Of a stretch of 64,000 bases of DNA, positions 18,088 through 27,084 are shown piece by piece (positions within the stretch are counted from its first letter, which is position 1; every line of letters starts with the position of its first letter). Source of the stretch: Methylobacillus sp. MM3 (GTDB lineage: Bacteria; Pseudomonadota; Gammaproteobacteria; Burkholderiales; Methylophilaceae); NCBI RefSeq assembly GCF_001645185.1, contig NZ_LXTQ01000001.1, positions 310,001 to 374,000 on the forward strand, in the 5' to 3' direction. Both the position numbers and the translations under genes were made by a program. The notes below the pieces were generated by a model, which was not told where the DNA came from, did not search any database, and worked only from the letters and a program-made list of their open reading frames with translations.

Positions 18088-18996
18088 TTACTTTACTTTT
18101 ATCGCGTGGCCGCCAAAGCCTTTACGCATCATGGCCAGCATCTTGTTTCCAAACTCATCCTTGCCCTGGCTGGCGAAGCGCGTCATCAGCGCAACCGTTA
18201 TCGCCGGCGCGGGCACTCCCTGCGCGATGGCCTCGTTAACCGTCCATCGCCCTTCCCCTGAATCGGCAACATAGGGCTCGATTCCATTCAACTGCTGGTC
18301 TTGCGCCAAAAACTGTACGGTTAATTCCAGCAGCCAGCTCCGTATCACGCTTCCGTCCTGCCACATTCCGGATATGGCTGCGAGATCAAAACCAAATTCA
18401 GTCTTGCCTTTCAACAGCGAAAAACCTTCCGCATAGACCTGCATGATGCCGTACTCGATGCCGTTATGGACCATCTTGACGAAATGGCCGGCACCGCTCG
18501 GGCCGCAATGCAACCAACCCTTATCGGGCATCGGAGCCAGAGCTTGCATCAGCGGCTCCACGCGCTTCACGGCGGAAGCATCGCCGCCTACCATCAGTGC
18601 ATAACCGTTCTGCAGCCCCCAGATACCCCCGGCCGTCCCGACATCCAGGTAATCAATGCCCAGCTCTTTCATTTCAGCCGCACGCGACTGCGATTCCTGA
18701 TAATTGGAATTACCGCCTTCAATCACGATATCGCCCGGCGAGAGCAGGCCGCGCAACTCATCGAGCGTTTGCTCCGTCGGTTCGCCCGCGGGCAGCATCA
18801 ACCAGATCGCACGCGGCGCAGGCATTTTCGCGACCGCATCGGCAAGCGAAACTGCAACTTCGAGGCCGCATTCGTCGGCAAGCTCCTGGGTGACGTCCTG
18901 GTCAAGGTTGTAACCTACGACCTCGTGGCCTGCACGACGCAACCGACGCGCCATATTGGCACCCATTTTGCCCAAACCAATCATTGCTACTTGCAA
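18088..18996 (-). CDS. gnd: 6-phosphogluconate dehydrogenase, decarboxylating (short form)
   Basis: About 302 residues beginning MQVAMIGLGKMGANMARRL; this start is a TTG with a strong ribosome binding site (AAAGGAG) seven bases upstream, which rules out a 52-codon longer frame. The substrate motifs GTAGGIWGLQNGYALMVGG and HFVKMVHNGIEYG are present. The ~300-residue, often NAD-preferring form differs from the ~470-residue enterobacterial enzyme. First gene of gnd-zwf-crcB-DUF190; divergent from glgA. Confidence 0.95.
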   Translation of the reverse strand: MQVAMIGLGKMGANMARRLRRAGHEVVGYNLDQDVTQELADECGLEVAVSLADAVAKMPAPRAIWLMLPAGEPTEQTLDELRGLLSPGDIVIEGGNSNYQESQSRAAEMKELGIDYLDVGTAGGIWGLQNGYALMVGGDASAVKRVEPLMQALAPMPDKGWLHCGPSGAGHFVKMVHNGIEYGIMQVYAEGFSLLKGKTEFGFDLAAISGMWQDGSVIRSWLLELTVQFLAQDQQLNGIEPYVADSGEGRWTVNEAIAQGVPAPAITVALMTRFASQGKDEFGNKMLAMMRKGFGGHAIKVK

Positions 18997-19144
18997 GAAA
19001 ATTCTCCTTTTCCATTCCGCGGGTGTTATCTTGCCCGCGACAGATTGATCAATTATTCTAACAGGTTTGACTCCTTGACGATAACTGCCAAGGTCTGGCC
19101 GCGCTGCAATGCGGCTCAGACTGTCCCGAAAGAAAGATATTCCG

Positions 19145-20593
19145 TTGCGCATTCTCTACGTTACTTCAGAAGCCTTTCCACTCATCAAGACCGGGGGGCT
19201 CGCCGATGTCAGCGGCTCGCTGCCGGCAGCATTCAGACACCTTGGCGAAGATGTACGCCTGCTGATTCCGGGTTATCCCCAAGTATTATCCAAATTACGC
19301 AATACACGCCCCCTGCTGGATCTCAAATGGCTCCCGATGGTAGGCAACGTCAGGCTGGTTCTCGGCGAGATGCCCGAAACAGGTGTGCCGGTAATCGCTG
19401 TGGACCTTCCGCAACTCTATGTTCGCGACGGCGGTCCCTACCTCGACCCTCAAGGTCACGAATGGGCGGATAATCCGCTACGCTTCGGCACTCTTTCGCG
19501 CATTGCGGCCATACTGGCCAGCAAAGCCAGCCCATTGTCCGACTGGATTCCGGATGTCGTGCATTGCAACGACTGGCAATGCGGGTTGACCCCGGCCTAT
19601 ATGCACTATTCAGGCTCGCCATGCGCCAAATCGGTGCTGGGAGTCCACAATCTCGCCTTCCAGGGAAATTTCCCGGCTGAATGGGTGGACAGACTCGGTC
19701 TGCCGCACGAAGGTTTCAGCATCAATGGTTTTGAATACTACGGACAGCTCTCCTTTCTGAAGGCCGGCGTGTTTTACTCGGACAGTATTGCGACAGTTAG
19801 CCCGACCTATGCACATGAAATCCAGACGGCGGAATACGGATTCGGCTTGCAAGGGCTGCTGGCAACACGCAGCAAGGATATTCACGGCATTCTGAATGGC
19901 ATCGACACCGACGAATGGGATCCGGCTCAGGATGCGCATCTGCCGCAAACATACGACAGCAGGAGCCTGAACAAGAAAGAGGCAGTCAAATTGGCCCTGC
20001 AGCAGCGGCTAAGCCTGAACCAGGACGCTGACGTACCCTTGCTGGGCGTAGTCAGCCGCCTTACCAGCCAGAAGGGCCTCGACCTGTTCCTCAAGTGCGC
20101 AGTGCCCTTGCTGGATCAAGGCTGCCAGATCGCCGTCCTTGGCGGCGGCGATCCCGCACTGGAGCAAGGTTTTCTGCAACTGGCTCATGCGCACCCGCAG
20201 CAGGTCAGCGTCACCATCGGCTACAACGAACCGCTATCGCACCTGATCATGGCCGGGACGGATATCTTCATCATGCCTTCGCGCTTCGAACCGTGCGGCC
20301 TGAACCAGATGTACGGTTTGCGCTATGGCACGCCTCCGGTCGTGCGCCGCACGGGAGGGCTGGCCGACTCGGTGCACAATACGACAGCCACATCGCTGGC
20401 AAACAATAGTGCAAACGGTTTTGTCTTCGATCTGCCGAATACCAAGGAGCTATTAACGACCATCCAACGCGCCTTGAGCAGTTATGGCAACAAGGTCGAA
20501 TGGCGCCAGATTCAGCAAAACGGAATGGCTGTGGATTTGAGTTGGGATCACAGCGCCCAGGAATACCTGAATATTTATCGCTCACTCATGTGA
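19145..20593 (+). CDS. glgA: Glycogen synthase (ADP-glucose)
   Basis: A GT5 glycosyltransferase of about 482 residues that extends alpha-1,4-glucan from ADP-glucose. The N-terminal KTGGLADVSGSLPAA loop binds ADP-glucose; the C-terminal catalytic region reads RFEPCGLNQMYGLRYGTPPVVRRTGGL. Homology starts MRILYVTSEAFPLIKTGG, which is a TTG at 19145; an in-frame ATG at 19109 would add 12 residues without an evident ribosome binding site. No other glycogen gene is adjacent. A clear terminator follows. Confidence 0.93.
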   Translation: MRILYVTSEAFPLIKTGGLADVSGSLPAAFRHLGEDVRLLIPGYPQVLSKLRNTRPLLDLKWLPMVGNVRLVLGEMPETGVPVIAVDLPQLYVRDGGPYLDPQGHEWADNPLRFGTLSRIAAILASKASPLSDWIPDVVHCNDWQCGLTPAYMHYSGSPCAKSVLGVHNLAFQGNFPAEWVDRLGLPHEGFSINGFEYYGQLSFLKAGVFYSDSIATVSPTYAHEIQTAEYGFGLQGLLATRSKDIHGILNGIDTDEWDPAQDAHLPQTYDSRSLNKKEAVKLALQQRLSLNQDADVPLLGVVSRLTSQKGLDLFLKCAVPLLDQGCQIAVLGGGDPALEQGFLQLAHAHPQQVSVTIGYNEPLSHLIMAGTDIFIMPSRFEPCGLNQMYGLRYGTPPVVRRTGGLADSVHNTTATSLANNSANGFVFDLPNTKELLTTIQRALSSYGNKVEWRQIQQNGMAVDLSWDHSAQEYLNIYRSLM

Positions 20594-20668
20594 GGAAAAT
20601 CAGCTTTGGCATAAGTGTTGCTTGAAGATTAAGCAAGCTTTTCTCCAAAGCTTAAATCTCCTCCTTGA

Positions 20669-20694
20669 GGGTGCGCTTCGCACCCTTCTTTTTT
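20669..20694 (+). terminator. Rho-independent terminator after glgA
   Basis: Stem GGGTGCG/CGCACCC with a three-base loop followed by TTCTTTTTT. A weaker hairpin (TTGCTT/AAGCAA, 20618-20636) lies upstream in the same gap. Confidence 0.9.
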
Positions 20695-20730
20695 GCAATC
20701 AAAGATCTGTCCAAAAACTGCAAACGGCGC

Positions 20731-21279
20731 TCAGTCCAGCTTGATGAAGTGCTCGCGGTAATATTTCAGCTCTTCGATCGACTCGTGAATGTCCGCCAGC
20801 GCAGTATGCTTGCTAGCCTTCTTGAAGCCATCGTAGACCTTGGGTTTCCAGCGGCGCGCCAACTCCTTGAACACGCTGACATCCAGGTTGCGGTAGTGAA
20901 AATAGTCTTCCAGATTGGGCATGTAGCGCGCCATGAAGCGGCGATCCTGGCAGATGGAATTGCCGCACATCGGCGATTTGTTGGCGGGAACCCACTCCTT
21001 GAGGAATTCGATCATTTGCGCTTCTGCGGCGGCTTCGTTCAGCGTCGAAGCCTTCACCTTGTCGATCAGGCCGGATTTGCCATGTGTGCCCTTGTTCCAT
21101 GCATCCATGCCGTCCAGCACTGCGTCGGACTGATGCACGACCAAGACAGGGGATTCAGCGAGAATTTCCAGATTGGCATCCGTGATAACGACCGCGAGCT
21201 CCAGAATGACATCGCTGTCGGGGAGCAGCCCGCTCATCTCCATATCGATCCAGATTAGATTATTGTTATCTTGTGCCAT
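20731..21279 (-). CDS. orn: Oligoribonuclease
   Basis: A DEDDh 3'-5' exonuclease of 182 residues that finishes RNA decay by degrading dinucleotides, including pGpG from c-di-GMP turnover. [10 protein letters not shown] gives the first Asp-Glu pair, ICQDRRF the next Asp, and HTALADI the His and last Asp. Divergent from the M48 protease gene, as in many betaproteobacteria. Confidence 0.97.
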   Translation of the reverse strand: MAQDNNNLIWIDMEMSGLLPDSDVILELAVVITDANLEILAESPVLVVHQSDAVLDGMDAWNKGTHGKSGLIDKVKASTLNEAAAEAQMIEFLKEWVPANKSPMCGNSICQDRRFMARYMPNLEDYFHYRNLDVSVFKELARRWKPKVYDGFKKASKHTALADIHESIEELKYYREHFIKLD

Positions 21280-21342
21280 AATGAACCTTAATGCCTTTCA
21301 ACGCTTCCAAATAGTGTCGAGTTTAACCGAAAATAAATCACG

Positions 21343-22581
21343 ATGACCGCTTTTACCGCCCTGTTCCTGAGTTTGCTCGTTCTGACCACACTGATTCGTT
21401 TCTGGCTTGGGCGGCGACATATTGCCTATATCCAGTCGCACCGAAATACCGTTCCTCCGGCCTTCGCGAGCAATATCAGCCTCGATGCGCATCGGAAAGC
21501 GGCCGATTACTCGTCCGCCAAGACACGGCTGGTCATCACCGAAAGCCTGGTGCAGGCTGTTCTGTTATTTGTCTTCACTCTGGGGGGTGGCCTGCAGTGG
21601 ATAGATGAAGCCTGGCGCGGGATTTTGCCGGATGCCGAGATTTTTCGGGGTGCCCTGGTCATCCTTTCGGCTTTCGTCATCAGCAGCCTGATCGAGATAC
21701 CGCTGGATTACTACAAGGCCTTCGTCGTGGACGAGCGCTTCGGTTTCAACAAGATGACACGCAGCATGTTCTTCACCGATCTGATCAAGCATGCAGTGGT
21801 CGGCCTGGCTCTCGGCGCACCCTTGCTCTTTGCAGCACTGTGGCTGATGCAGGGAGCCGGCAGCTGGTGGTGGCTGTATCTGTGGGTGCTGTGGTCAGGC
21901 TTCAATCTGTTGATGCTGGCGGTTTATCCGACCGTGATCGCGCCCTTGTTCAACAAGTTCTCGCCGTTGACTGACGAAGCGCTGAAAACGCGCATCGAAA
22001 CCTTGCTGACGCGCTGCGGCTTCAAATCGCAAGGCTTGTATGTCATGGATGGCTCGCGCCGCAGCAGCCATGGCAACGCCTATTTCACCGGCTTCGGCGC
22101 CGCCAAGCGCGTGGTGTTTTTCGATACCCTGCTCGACCGGCTGGATGCTGACGAAATCGAAGCCGTATTGGCGCACGAGCTCGGCCACTTCAAGCACAAG
22201 CACGTCATCAAGCGTATTGCGCTGATGTTCATTGTCAGCTTCTTTGGCCTGGCCCTGCTCGGCTGGCTGGTCAATCAGCCGTGGTTCTACGCCGATCTGG
22301 GCGTCGCCAATCCCAGCAACTACATGGCGCTGCTGCTGTTCATCCTCGTCAGCCCGGTCTTCACTTTCCTGTTCAGGCCGCTGCTGGCAGGTTATTCCCG
22401 TAAAAACGAATTTGAGGCCGACGAATATGCGGCCACGCATTCCAACGCGAAACACCTGGTCGAAGCCCTGGTCAAACTTTACCGCGACAACGCTTCGACC
22501 CTGACGCCGGATCCGTTGCACTCGGCATTTTACGACTCACACCCGCCGGCAAGCATACGGATCGCCAAGCTCGAATCCTGA
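21343..22581 (+). CDS. M48 (Ste24-like) membrane metalloprotease
   Basis: 412 residues with several membrane helices and the zinc motif HELGH (278-282); the third ligand is in EFEADEYA. The protein matches the bacterial CAAX-protease-like M48A group, thought to act in membrane protein quality control. The SSHGNAYFTGFG segment before the zinc site is typical. Sits between orn and rsgA, a conserved neighbourhood in betaproteobacteria. Confidence 0.93.
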   Translation: MTAFTALFLSLLVLTTLIRFWLGRRHIAYIQSHRNTVPPAFASNISLDAHRKAADYSSAKTRLVITESLVQAVLLFVFTLGGGLQWIDEAWRGILPDAEIFRGALVILSAFVISSLIEIPLDYYKAFVVDERFGFNKMTRSMFFTDLIKHAVVGLALGAPLLFAALWLMQGAGSWWWLYLWVLWSGFNLLMLAVYPTVIAPLFNKFSPLTDEALKTRIETLLTRCGFKSQGLYVMDGSRRSSHGNAYFTGFGAAKRVVFFDTLLDRLDADEIEAVLAHELGHFKHKHVIKRIALMFIVSFFGLALLGWLVNQPWFYADLGVANPSNYMALLLFILVSPVFTFLFRPLLAGYSRKNEFEADEYAATHSNAKHLVEALVKLYRDNASTLTPDPLHSAFYDSHPPASIRIAKLES

Positions 22582-22592
22582 AGGAGCATTCC

Positions 22593-22910
22593 ATGCGCAG
22601 CGCAGCCATCATCGGTTTGATAATCATTGGAATGTTTTCCCCGATGGCACACGCCGATCCTTTCGAGCGCGGCGATGCCGCCATCGGCAAAGCGCTGGTG
22701 GAAAAGCATTGCATTTCCTGCCATGCCAGCAGCTACGGGGGTGACGGCTCCGGTATCTATACGCGAGAGGATCGCAAGGTCAGGGATGGCAGTTCACTGG
22801 TGCAGCAAATCCGGAGTTGCAATACCAATCTCGGACTGCAATGGTTTGAAGATGAAGAAATTCACGTCGCCCGCTATCTGAATAATACCTACTACCACTT
22901 CGATCGCTAA
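22593..22910 (+). CDS. Small periplasmic c-type cytochrome
   Basis: 105 residues with a signal peptide (cleaved after about AHA, residue 21) and one haem-attachment motif CISCH (40-44). The mature part has no methionine, so the usual His/Met coordination is impossible; a His in EEIHVARYL or YYHFDR, or no sixth ligand, must be used. The C-terminal WFEDEEIHVARYLNNTYYHF resembles a family of short betaproteobacterial cytochromes of unknown partner. It follows the M48 gene by 11 bases and is probably co-transcribed. Confidence 0.88.
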   Translation: MRSAAIIGLIIIGMFSPMAHADPFERGDAAIGKALVEKHCISCHASSYGGDGSGIYTREDRKVRDGSSLVQQIRSCNTNLGLQWFEDEEIHVARYLNNTYYHFDR

Positions 22911-22926
22911 CGGCAGAGCTCTGCCG
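22911..22926. terminator. GC-rich palindrome between convergent genes
   Basis: CGGCAGAGCTCTGCCG lies directly after the cytochrome stop and 12 bases from the end of the convergent EF-hand gene. The T run is short (CTTTCG), so termination would be weak. Confidence 0.4.
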
Positions 22927-22938
22927 CTTTCGTCAGCT

Positions 22939-23304
22939 TTACTTCGGCCCCGGAGCGCTAGCGGCCGGATCAGTTGTTCCGGAATACGCCGGCCATGCCG
23001 ACTTGAACTCCTTGAGCGATAGCTTACCGTCATGGTTGCTGTCGGAACTCTGGAAAACGCGATCAAACCCCGGCAACACTGTCACGTCAGCCAAAGATAT
23101 GTAACCTTTCTTGCCATTATCCAGCTTGGCAAACACCGATTCGGCGGTTTCCTGCTTGCTCGGCACGACAGTCGGCATTTCCTGCGCGCCCGGTGTCGTT
23201 TCCATCTCGCCGGTTTCGCCTGCGCCAGCAAGATTTGCAAATGCAAGTACACCGGCAATCAATAGTGCTCGTAGTGCATGGACGAACATTACCATCCAAT
23301 TCAT
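22939..23304 (-). CDS. Secreted EF-hand protein
   Basis: 121 residues: signal peptide (LIAGVLAFANLAGAG), a low-complexity stretch, and an EF-hand pair. The second loop, DSNHDGKLSLKEF, is a canonical calcium-binding loop; the first, DNGKKGYISLADV, is degenerate. The ATG at 23304 is selected by the ribosome binding site AAAGGAGA. Convergent with the cytochrome gene. Likely a periplasmic calcium-binding protein; role unknown. Confidence 0.82.
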   Translation of the reverse strand: MNWMVMFVHALRALLIAGVLAFANLAGAGETGEMETTPGAQEMPTVVPSKQETAESVFAKLDNGKKGYISLADVTVLPGFDRVFQSSDSNHDGKLSLKEFKSAWPAYSGTTDPAASAPGPK

Positions 23305-23499
23305 GACTTTCTCCTTTTGATTTTGCGGTCGATGCCGCAAAGTCACTCAACCCCATCGAGATAATTGATTGTATTTATTTAAGTTATGATCGACAGCCTG
23401 CGCTGGCGCGGCTTCACGCATTTATTAAAAGGACGCCCTACCGCAAAGGAAAGTTCCTCCCAACGTCAGGCTCGGCGAAAATTAGGCAATAATGACGCC

Positions 23500-24390
23500 A
23501 TGCAAAAACAAAACGCTCCCAAGTCGCAACTCCTATCCGCGCTCGTCGTCGCTTCGTTCGGCAAGCGCTACGATGTCGAACTCGAAAATGGCACGCAAAT
23601 CAGCTGCGTAACGCGCGGGAAGAAAAGCGATCTTGCTTGCGGCGACCGGGTGGAAATACACATGACCTCCGTTAATGAAGGCGTTGTCGAAGATATCTTG
23701 CCGCGCAGCAGCCTGCTCTATCGCAGCAATGAGTATCGCAAAAAGCTGTTGGCTGCGAATGTCACGCAGATCATTATCGTCATCGCCGCCGAACCCAGCT
23801 TTTACGAAGATCTCGTCAACCGATGCCTGATCGCGGCAGAAGCTGCCGGCATCCGGGCGCTAATCCTGCTGAATAAAAGCGATCTACCCGAAACGTCCGC
23901 AGCCTTGAAACGCCTGGAGTTGTACCAGTCTCTCGGATATCCGGTGCAAGCGTTATCTGCCAAACAGGACGCCTCGCAGCTTCGGTCGTGGCTGCAAGGG
24001 CAGACCAGCGTGTTGGTCGGCCAGTCGGGGATGGGAAAGTCCACGCTAGTCAATGCCTTGCTACCCGAGGCGAAGTCCCGCACGCAGGAAATTTCGGCCG
24101 TGCTGGATAGCGGCAAGCACACCACGACCTCGGCGCGTCTCTACCATCTGGACAGCGCAAGCAGCCTGATCGACTCGCCCGGCTTGCAGGAATTCGGCCT
24201 GAATCACCTTACTTCGGACGAAATGGAGCATGCTTTCATCGAGTTCCGCCCTTATCTGGGCAAATGCCGCTTCAACAATTGCCGCCATCACAAGGAGCCG
24301 GACTGCGCCATTCTTAACGCGGTCAGGGATGGAAAAATCAGTCAAATCCGATTAGAGTCCTATCAAAAGCTGCTTTCCGAACTTGCATGA
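23500..24390 (+). CDS. rsgA: Ribosome small subunit-dependent GTPase RsgA
   Basis: A circularly permuted GTPase of about 296 residues that matures the 30S subunit. An N-terminal OB fold is followed by the G4 motif NKSD (125-128), then G1 GQSGMGKS (174-181), G3 DSPG, and a C-terminal zinc cluster (CRFNNCRHHKEPDC). The frame is open to 23386; the first 38 residues of that longer version lack family similarity, so I place the start at the internal ATG. Its end overlaps the next gene (ATGA). Confidence 0.93.
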   Translation: MQKQNAPKSQLLSALVVASFGKRYDVELENGTQISCVTRGKKSDLACGDRVEIHMTSVNEGVVEDILPRSSLLYRSNEYRKKLLAANVTQIIIVIAAEPSFYEDLVNRCLIAAEAAGIRALILLNKSDLPETSAALKRLELYQSLGYPVQALSAKQDASQLRSWLQGQTSVLVGQSGMGKSTLVNALLPEAKSRTQEISAVLDSGKHTTTSARLYHLDSASSLIDSPGLQEFGLNHLTSDEMEHAFIEFRPYLGKCRFNNCRHHKEPDCAILNAVRDGKISQIRLESYQKLLSELA

Positions 24391-25313
24391 CGAAGACTGC
24401 CTTCATCAGCCACCCGGACACCTTGCTGCATGTCATGGATGGCCACCATCCGGAATCGCCGGCACGCATTTCGGCGATCAAGGAGCAGCTTGCGCGCACA
24501 AAAACCCTGGAGCATCTGCAAATCCATGAGGCGCCGCTTGCAACGGACGAGCAACTCACCCGCGTTCATTCGCCTGCCTATGTGAAACGTATCCGCGAAA
24601 TCGCGCCGCCGGCCGGCATCGTACGCCTCGACCCGGACACCGCGATGGGGCCGATGACGCTTTCGGCAGCGCTGCATGCGGCGGGTGCAACCGTGCTGGC
24701 GACAGATCTCGTCACGGCGGGCAAGGCGCAGAATGCCTTCTGCTGTATCCGTCCGCCCGGACATCATGCGGGCGTCGCCAATGCTGCCGGGTTCTGCATT
24801 TTCAATAACGTCGCGGTTGGCGTCGCGCATGCCATTGCAAAACATGGCATCGAGCGCGTCGCGATTATCGACTTCGATGTGCACCATGGCGACGGCACGG
24901 AGAACATTTTTCGCGACAACCCGCATGTGATGCTGTGCTCGACCTTTCAACACCCCTTCTACCCTTATCGCGGTGCCGACACGCGCACCGAACGCATGGT
25001 CAATATGCCATTGCCAGCGATGACGGACGGCAAGGGTTTCCGCGCAACGGTGGAGAATGAGTTCGCACCGGCATTGGAAAAATTCAAACCGCAAATGGTA
25101 TTTGTTTCTGCAGGTTTCGATGCGCATGCATTGGATCCGCTCGCCGAATTGAGGCTGGTGCGCGAGGACTACATCTGGATAACGGACTTCATCAAGGATA
25201 TTGCGCAAAAACATGCCCAGGGGCGCATCGTCTCATCGCTCGAAGGCGGCTACGACTTGCCTTCGCTGGCCGATAGCGCAAATGCGCATGTCAGGACGCT
25301 GGCCGGGCTATGA
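24387..25313 (+). CDS. HDAC-family deacetylase (acetylpolyamine amidohydrolase/class II HDAC-like)
   Basis: 308 residues of the arginase/deacetylase fold. RPPGHHA (122-128) supplies the catalytic His pair and DFDVHHGDG (162-170) the zinc ligands; SAGFDAHALDPLA supplies the third. The bacterial substrate may be acetylated polyamines, acetoin-related compounds or protein lysines; it cannot be decided here. Coupled to rsgA by an ATGA overlap; its end overlaps the convergent modC by six bases. Confidence 0.92.
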   Translation: MTKTAFISHPDTLLHVMDGHHPESPARISAIKEQLARTKTLEHLQIHEAPLATDEQLTRVHSPAYVKRIREIAPPAGIVRLDPDTAMGPMTLSAALHAAGATVLATDLVTAGKAQNAFCCIRPPGHHAGVANAAGFCIFNNVAVGVAHAIAKHGIERVAIIDFDVHHGDGTENIFRDNPHVMLCSTFQHPFYPYRGADTRTERMVNMPLPAMTDGKGFRATVENEFAPALEKFKPQMVFVSAGFDAHALDPLAELRLVREDYIWITDFIKDIAQKHAQGRIVSSLEGGYDLPSLADSANAHVRTLAGL

Positions 25314-26411
25314 CGTGCTGTCGATAATGTGAATCGCGGCGACAGTCAACGACACGGTCGCGGTCACGCCTTCCGCTATTTCGTTGCGCCGCGCAAGATG
25401 ACTGGGAACATCGAGCCATAGCAGCGAACGATCTTCGTCTTCCATGCGTACCGCCAGCCGGGTGATTTCCCCTAACTTGTGCACTGTATCAACGATGCCT
25501 TGCAATTGATTTTCGCGTTCGGTGTGCGATGGGCGGTCACGGCGATGGAACACAACGCCGTCGGAAGGAATCACCCATTGCACCCGACTGCCCGGCACGA
25601 GCTCGGGACGATAGGGAGTCTTCAGCACAATAGACCCAAAACGTAATTGGGTGCACTCATGTTCCGGCGCGTGCCCGGCGATTTCCCCGTGATAAATATT
25701 GCGTATGCCCACCAGCCGTGCCACATCCGCACTCACCGGCCTCGCCACCAGCTCAAGCGGTTTATCCGTCTGTAGCGTCCTGCCGCGATGCAGCACGCAC
25801 ATCTCGTCCGCCAGCAGCATCGCCTCGCGCAGATCGTGCGTCACCATCACCAAGGGCATGGACAGGCTTTGCTTCAGCATCGCCAGTTCACCATAAAGCC
25901 GCTCGCGGGTGGCGTGATCGACCGCAGAAAAGGGTTCGTCCAGCAACAGCACCTGCGGTTCGCGCGCCAATGCCCGGGCTACAGCCACGCGTTGCTGCTG
26001 GCCGCCTGACAGCTGCCCCGGCTTTCGCGACTCCAGCCCCGCCAGATTCACCCGTTCGAGCAGGTCATGCGCCGCGGCTACGCGCGTTTCCGGCGCGCGG
26101 TGCAGCATGCCGGACATCACGTTATGCAACACATCGAGGTGCGGAAACAATGCAAAATGCTGCGGTACATAGCCGACACGGCGCTTGCGTGCGGGCAGAT
26201 AATGCCCGGCTGCGCTGTCGAACCAGGTTTCTCCGCTGCAACTTATATATCCATGCCTGGGCTGCACCAGCCCAGCCAGTGCCCGCAGCAGCGTCGTCTT
26301 TCCGCTGCCCGAGGGGCCCACCAAGGCCAGCAACTGCCCGCCCGTGCAGCGCAGTTCGGCATCCATGGGAATAGGCGATTCCTGCTGCAAACGTACGATC
26401 AGTTCAGACAT
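25308..26411 (-). CDS. modC: Molybdate ABC transporter, ATP-binding protein
   Basis: 367 residues from MSELIVRLQQES. Walker A GPSGSGKTT, signature LSGGQQQR and Walker B LLLDEPF are intact, followed by a C-terminal regulatory region with a TOBE/mop-like segment (about 290-365). Start chosen as the ATG overlapping the modB stop by eight bases; the longer frame adds an atypical N-terminus. Last gene of modA-modB-modC. Confidence 0.93.
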   Translation of the reverse strand: MSELIVRLQQESPIPMDAELRCTGGQLLALVGPSGSGKTTLLRALAGLVQPRHGYISCSGETWFDSAAGHYLPARKRRVGYVPQHFALFPHLDVLHNVMSGMLHRAPETRVAAAHDLLERVNLAGLESRKPGQLSGGQQQRVAVARALAREPQVLLLDEPFSAVDHATRERLYGELAMLKQSLSMPLVMVTHDLREAMLLADEMCVLHRGRTLQTDKPLELVARPVSADVARLVGIRNIYHGEIAGHAPEHECTQLRFGSIVLKTPYRPELVPGSRVQWVIPSDGVVFHRRDRPSHTERENQLQGIVDTVHKLGEITRLAVRMEDEDRSLLWLDVPSHLARRNEIAEGVTATVSLTVAAIHIIDSTS

Positions 26412-27084
26412 TGCGATAGGCATGGAGACGGCCGGCATAACGGCCGAGAACATTGGCGAAAACCAGCAAGCCCAGCGAAATCAGCAGCAACAGCAGCGAC
26501 ATGCTGCCCGCCCCTTCAAAATTAAGCGACTGCACCTGGTCATAGATGGCGATGGAAACAGTTTTGGTTTCACCGGGAATCGCGCCGCCGACCATCAGGA
26601 CCACGCCGAATTCTCCCAGCGTATGTGCAAATGACAGCGTCAGCCCCGTGAGCACGCCTGGCCACGCCAACGGCAGATCAATCGCCCACAGCGAACGCCA
26701 GAAGGTCATCCCGCAGCATTGCGCGGCATCGCGTACATCCTGGGGAATCGATTCGAAAGCGCGCTGCGCGGGCTGGATGGCGAATGGCAGATTGACCAGG
26801 ACGGAAGCAATCAGCAATCCGCTGAAACTGAATACCAGCGAGCGCCCGAATAACTCGGTAAACCACACGCCGACCGGCGAATGAGCCCCCATGCCGACCA
26901 GCAGGTAATAACCGATGACAGTAGGCGGCAGCACCAGCGGCGTGGCGATAGCAGCTTCAAGAAGTATCTTGCCGCGAAAATTGCTTTCCGCCATCCAGCG
27001 TCCGGCAAAAACACCTACCGGCAGCAACAGCACAGTCGTCGCGACAGCCAGCAGCAAGGAGAGCCGGAGCGCCTGCCAATCCAT
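26404..27084 (-). CDS. modB: Molybdate ABC transporter, permease
   Basis: 226 residues with about five membrane helices and the permease-ATPase coupling loop (ESIPQDVRDAAQCCGMTFWRSLWAIDLPLAWPG). HTLGEFGVVLMVGG is a ModB signature. Overlaps modA by one base (TAATG) and modC by eight. Confidence 0.95.
   Translation of the reverse strand: MDWQALRLSLLLAVATTVLLLPVGVFAGRWMAESNFRGKILLEAAIATPLVLPPTVIGYYLLVGMGAHSPVGVWFTELFGRSLVFSFSGLLIASVLVNLPFAIQPAQRAFESIPQDVRDAAQCCGMTFWRSLWAIDLPLAWPGVLTGLTLSFAHTLGEFGVVLMVGGAIPGETKTVSIAIYDQVQSLNFEGAGSMSLLLLLISLGLLVFANVLGRYAGRLHAYRNV

Noticed and set aside
18997-19152. Longer gnd start, giving a 354-residue protein
   Set aside because: The added 52 residues have no dehydrogenase similarity and would overlap the glgA 5' region; a TTG with a strong ribosome binding site starts exactly where the Rossmann fold begins.
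24387-25313. Histone deacetylase as horizontal transfer from a eukaryote
   Set aside because: Bacterial HDAC-fold deacetylases are common; codon use and the ATGA overlap with rsgA fit the surrounding genome.
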